A stretch of 7,268 nucleotides of DNA, taken from an uncultured Selenomonas sp. (GTDB lineage Bacteria > Bacillota > Negativicutes > Selenomonadales > Selenomonadaceae). A model generated the notes under the pieces. It saw nothing but the letters and a program-made list of their open reading frames with translations. It searched no databases and was not told the DNA's origin. The DNA lies in assembly GCA_937915915.1 (NCBI GenBank), contig CALGGN010000374.1, positions 1 to 7,268 on the forward strand. Direction: 5' to 3'. Within the stretch, counting starts at the first letter, position 1. Each line of letters opens with the position of its first letter. Shown here piece after piece: positions 5,744-7,268 of the stretch. The translations under genes and the position numbers were made by a program.

Positions 5744-6439
5744 ATGCCAATCTACAATGCTCCTTTGCTGCAAATCGATGCAAAGGAAACACGGCGCTAT
5801 GCGGGACTCCAAAAAGCTGAAAATTTCTCCGAAGAACGCATCCTGAATGCCTGCGAGGAAGCCGCGCTCCTTGCCGCGCCGCGCGGTATCTGGGAAATTT
5901 ATCCCTATGACTGTGCGGCGCAGACGGTTCTGGACGAATCTCCCTTCGCCATAAAGGGAAAATCTGTCGGAAAGCACTTGGCGGGCTGCGAAAAGATCAT
6001 CTTGTTGGCGGCTACCGTCGGAGAGGCAGTCGAATCGCAGGTCACAAAGCTCTTCGAGGATGGCGAGTACAGCGCCTCCGTGCTGCTCGATGCGGCGGCA
6101 ACGGCAGCCGTAGAGCAGATCGCGGATGCCATGGAAAAGACCATCCGGCAAAAAATGGCACGGGAAGGCTATACGATGCGCTGGCGCTTCAGTCCCGGCT
6201 ACGGGGACTGGCCGCTGGAGCAGCAGCCGGAGCTGATCCGCCTGAGCCGTGCGGAGGAGATCGACATCCGTCTCTCTGCTGCGCTGATGCTCATTCCACG
6301 GAAATCCATCACCGCAGCGATCGGACTTGCCAGAAACACAAAGACAAGCGAACCCTCACACAAGCCCAAAGGCTGCGCCTCCTGCGACAAACGGGACTGT
6401 CCTTCGCGCTTCATTCCGGAGGCCGGAACCCAGCCATAA
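5744..6439 (+). CDS. Stand-alone MetH activation-domain protein (B12-dependent methionine synthase reactivation)
   Basis: A 231-residue protein corresponding to the C-terminal S-adenosylmethionine-binding activation domain of cobalamin-dependent methionine synthase, here as a separate polypeptide. That domain methylates oxidised cob(II)alamin reductively, using SAM and an electron donor, to return MetH to the catalytic cycle. The diagnostic SAM-site motif RWRFSPGYGDWP (146-157, Arg148 and Tyr153) aligns with the R-x-x-x-GY motif of E. coli MetH. LMLIPRKSITAAIGL (181-195) is the conserved segment after it. A Cys-rich tail CASCDKRDC (Cys211, Cys214, Cys219) suggests metal or cluster binding, and similar tails occur in other stand-alone versions. 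ATG 5744 follows AAAGGA (5728-5733) with a 10-nt spacer. It lies 46 nt before metH on the same strand and very probably shares its mRNA. Truncation from a full metH is unlikely, because the gene has its own promoter and ribosome site. Confidence 0.85.
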   Translation: MPIYNAPLLQIDAKETRRYAGLQKAENFSEERILNACEEAALLAAPRGIWEIYPYDCAAQTVLDESPFAIKGKSVGKHLAGCEKIILLAATVGEAVESQVTKLFEDGEYSASVLLDAAATAAVEQIADAMEKTIRQKMAREGYTMRWRFSPGYGDWPLEQQPELIRLSRAEEIDIRLSAALMLIPRKSITAAIGLARNTKTSEPSHKPKGCASCDKRDCPSRFIPEAGTQP

Positions 6440-6485
6440 ACAAATTTGCCCCTCTCCCTACCTATGATAGACTGGAGGAACTCCT

Positions 6486-7229
6486 ATGATCCATATTTTC
6501 GACGGCGCCCTCGGAACAATGCTGCAGGCAGGCGGTCTGCAGCCCGGCGCATGTCCGGAGCTCATGAACATCGAAAAGCCCGATATCGTGCGCGGCATTC
6601 ATGAGGCGTATATCCGCGCAGGCGCGACCATCATCGAAACCAACACCTTCGGCGCAAGCACCCTGAAGCTTGCACACTACGGCCTTGCAGACCGCATGGC
6701 GGAGCTGAATGCCGCAGCGGTGCGCATCGCCAAAGAGGCAGCAGGCAGCCATGCAAAAGTCGCAGGCTCCATCGGCCCGACAGGGCGCTTCATCGAGCCG
6801 CTGGGGGACCTTCCCTTTGATGAAGCATATTCTGTATTCTTCACACAGGCAAAGGCCCTTGCCGAGGCAGGGGCGGACTATCTCATCATCGAGACCTGCA
6901 TCGACCTGCAGGAAATGCGGGCGGCCCTGCTGGCGGCAAAAGACGCATGTGCGCTCCCCGTCATCTGCCAGCTCTCCTACAGCGAGGACGGGCGCACCGT
7001 CACGGGAACCGATCCGCAAAGCGCCGCCGTGACGCTGGAAGCCATGGGAGCTTCCATCATTGGCGTGAACTGCTCCCTTGGCCCGGAACAGCTGGTTCCC
7101 ATCGTAAGGACCCTTGCAGAAAACTGCCGCGTGCCCATCAGCGTCCTGCCCAATGCGGGCATGCCCTATCTGGAGGACGGCGAAACAAAATTCCCCATGG
7201 GGCCTGATGATTTCGGCGCTTGGGGGCAG
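6486..7229 (+). CDS. metH: Cobalamin-dependent methionine synthase, homocysteine S-methyltransferase domain (partial, 3' end lost)
   Basis: The frame opens with FDGALGTML (5-13), continues with IIETNTFGAS (49-58), GSIGPTGRF (94-102), IIETCIDLQE (134-143) and IIGVNCSLGP (191-200). These are the successive motifs of the homocysteine S-methyltransferase barrel that forms the first module of MetH; Cys196 is the first of the three zinc ligands that activate homocysteine. The following Cys-Cys pair (GGCCGT) is missing because the sequence ends. The last certain genomic base is 7227; the final codons, which would read Ile-Gly-Arg-Ala-His-Val, come from sequencing adapter. ATG 6486 has an ideal GGAGG (6474-6478) with a 7-nt spacer. 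The separate activation-domain gene just upstream argues for a split MetH rather than a stand-alone BhmT/MmuM enzyme, but the folate and B12 modules are outside the window, so a single-domain methyltransferase cannot be excluded. Confidence 0.85.
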
Positions 7230-7268
7230 ATCGGAAGAGCACACGTCTGAACTCCAGTCACGATCAGA
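7228..7268 (+). other. Illumina TruSeq adapter read-through (non-genomic)
   Basis: From 7228 the sequence reads AGATCGGAAGAGC and continues exactly as the TruSeq indexed adapter through its constant 34 bases (to 7261). This is followed by the six-base index GATCAG (TruSeq index 9) and the first base of the next constant part. The first two bases (AG) could also be genomic. This is untrimmed library adapter at a contig end, so it truncates metH artificially and creates false peptides on both strands (IGRAHV on plus, CSSDL on minus). Confidence 0.98.

Noticed and set aside
1..7227. CRISPR arrays, tRNA or rRNA genes, insertion-sequence ends
   Set aside because: No regularly spaced direct repeats, no cloverleaf-like segments with conserved T-loop sequence, and no terminal inverted repeats flanking the Rpn gene were found by reading.
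6462..7244. 260-codon minus-strand frame opening MCSSDL
   Set aside because: It is antisense to metH, has no family resemblance, and its N-terminus is encoded by the sequencing adapter.

Overview
The window looks like the end of a draft contig from an anaerobic Gram-positive-type (Firmicutes) bacterium. The Negativicutes (Selenomonas/Mitsuokella-like) are my best guess. The reasons are strong purine-rich ribosome binding sites, a methionine synthase whose reactivation domain is a separate gene, a uridine-phosphorylase-like gene paired with pnuC, and a visibly GC-richer right half next to an AT-richer left edge. This assignment is inference, because no rRNA or other marker gene is present.

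Layout. Positions 1-1128 hold two hairpins, a near-consensus promoter and a plus-strand Rpn/PD-(D/E)XK nuclease-transposase-family gene. Its 3' side abuts a minus-strand alpha/beta-hydrolase gene that keeps only about its first 34 codons, so this looks like a junction where foreign or rearranged DNA removed the rest of the hydrolase. Positions 1129-3102 (minus) read in transcription order as a cyclophilin-like lipoprotein, a condensation-fold (alcohol O-acetyltransferase-like) acyltransferase and the hydrolase remnant. Positions 3103-3371 are a spacer with only weak short frames. A GNAT acetyltransferase follows on the plus strand (3372-3830). It converges on a two-gene minus-strand operon, nucleoside phosphorylase then pnuC (5551-4082), which ends in a long, perfect hairpin terminator. 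A divergent spacer (5552-5743) holds a good plus-strand promoter for a stand-alone MetH activation-domain gene, followed 46 nt later by the homocysteine-methyltransferase part of metH.

How the genes may work together. The phosphorylase and PnuC probably form a nucleoside or nicotinamide-riboside uptake and cleavage unit: PnuC imports, the phosphorylase splits the glycosidic bond. The two right-hand genes form a B12-dependent methionine synthesis unit, a catalytic MetH plus a separate reductive-activation subunit. The left genes do not form a recognisable pathway.

The last 41 bases (7228-7268) are not genomic. They match the Illumina TruSeq read-through adapter followed by index GATCAG, so metH ends artificially after about 248 codons. 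I see no clear novel system. The most interesting biological lead is the phosphorylase, which keeps the uridine-phosphorylase phosphate and ribose residues but appears to lack the residues that recognise uracil.
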